DNA of 13,787 nucleotides from CAYSXS01 sp043817345 (GTDB lineage Bacteria; Patescibacteriota; Patescibacteriia; UBA2196): positions 1 to 13,787 of the forward strand of contig JBDRGZ010000039.1 in NCBI GenBank assembly GCA_043817345.1, given 5' to 3'. The position numbers and the translations under genes were made by a program. The notes beneath the pieces were generated by a model. The model worked only from the letters and a program-made list of their open reading frames with translations. It was not told the DNA's origin and made no database searches. Shown here one piece after another: positions 13,417 through 13,787 of the stretch; position 1 is the first letter of the stretch; every line of letters begins with the position of its first letter.

Positions 13417-13787
13417 CTCATGAGGAAAAAATAGAGCAGATATGTACTCGCCTAAGCGAGATTTTTAAGTTAAAAGGTTTTACTTTCAAAACAATGAAAA
13501 GGCAAACCGATAATCAAGGTAAAGGAGTATTAAATTTGAAAAAATCATATACATTAGCTCATACTAATTTAAGAACAAAAAGCATAACAATAGATATATA
13601 TACTCCTAGACACAGGAAACCAAAAGCTATTAAATCAATTTTAAACATATTAGCTCATGAAATAGCTCATCACCAAAAATTACCATATAAACAATTCCAC
13701 AGAGGAAAATGGATTATCCGTCAACATTTTCCAGCTTTTTATAACCAAGTTAATAAAAATATTAAAAAAATACAAAAAGATAAAATA
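13413..13787 (+). CDS. HExxH metallopeptidase-like protein, SprT/WLM-like, 3' partial
   Basis: The gene begins at ATG 13413 (ATGA overlap with the previous stop) and stays open to the window end; 125 codons are visible. There is no signal peptide, so it is probably cytoplasmic. The key motif is ILAHEIAHHQKLPY with HEIAH at 82-86, the zinc-binding HExxH of metallopeptidases. It is followed by FHRGKWIIRQHF, where a further His (H96 or H105) could be the third ligand. A small Lys/Arg-rich protein with HExxH followed by HG- or HR-type sequence resembles SprT/WLM-like families, but I cannot assign a substrate. The C-terminus is missing. Its placement at the end of an envelope operon may be incidental. 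Confidence 0.7.
   Translation, partial: MTHEEKIEQICTRLSEIFKLKGFTFKTMKRQTDNQGKGVLNLKKSYTLAHTNLRTKSITIDIYTPRHRKPKAIKSILNILAHEIAHHQKLPYKQFHRGKWIIRQHFPAFYNQVNKNIKKIQKDKI

Overview
The window is very AT-rich, gene-dense bacterial DNA. Gaps between genes are short, the code is standard (TGG for Trp, TGA used as a stop at 3796-3798 and 13414-13416), and Shine-Dalgarno sites are almost absent. The small housekeeping proteins, a coiled-coil M23 peptidase, a secreted LQKEQ-type murein-hydrolase-like protein and TGTCATCC/GGATGACA intergenic repeats all fit a Candidate Phyla Radiation (Patescibacteria) genome. That placement is inferred from style and content; no rRNA or other marker is present to prove it.

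Layout. 134-2874 (+): mnmA (tRNA 2-thiouridylase), then a 152-base gap full of inverted TGTCATCC-type repeats, then a membrane-anchored family 2 glycosyltransferase. It converges on the next gene with a 1-base gap. 2876-8764 (-), in transcription order: a secreted transglycosylase-like protein with four C-terminal repeats, a three-helix membrane protein and a LigB-type protein (tightly packed, ending at a hairpin terminator); then priA; then def and fmt (ATGA overlap). 8862-11203 (+): a WecG/TagA-type glycosyltransferase expressed divergently from the secreted protein, and gltX, which carries a one-base frameshift in an A run. A terminator hairpin follows. 11285-13787 (+): an apparent four-gene envelope operon made of an M23 peptidase with a coiled coil, two paralogous small membrane proteins, and a HExxH protein cut by the window end.

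How the genes fit together. priA-def-fmt is a classic bacterial cluster for replication restart plus N-formyl-Met handling. mnmA and gltX serve translation. The rest builds or remodels the cell surface: two glycosyltransferases, two likely peptidoglycan enzymes and several membrane proteins.

Most notable observations: (1) PriA keeps its zinc-binding cysteines but has lost the Walker A and motif VI sequences, so it looks helicase-dead. (2) One palindromic element occurs inside priA and inside the M23 gene in the same reading frame (encoding TR-N/H-PVK), like Rickettsia palindromic elements. A different hairpin plus 7-bp tandem repeat interrupts the wecG-like gene. (3) Several promoters have a -10 box, mostly of the extended TGn type, only 6-13 bases from the ATG, which suggests leaderless transcripts. 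(4) The two divergent promoters at 8802-8853 have overlapping -35 boxes. (5) gltX is frameshifted but otherwise intact.
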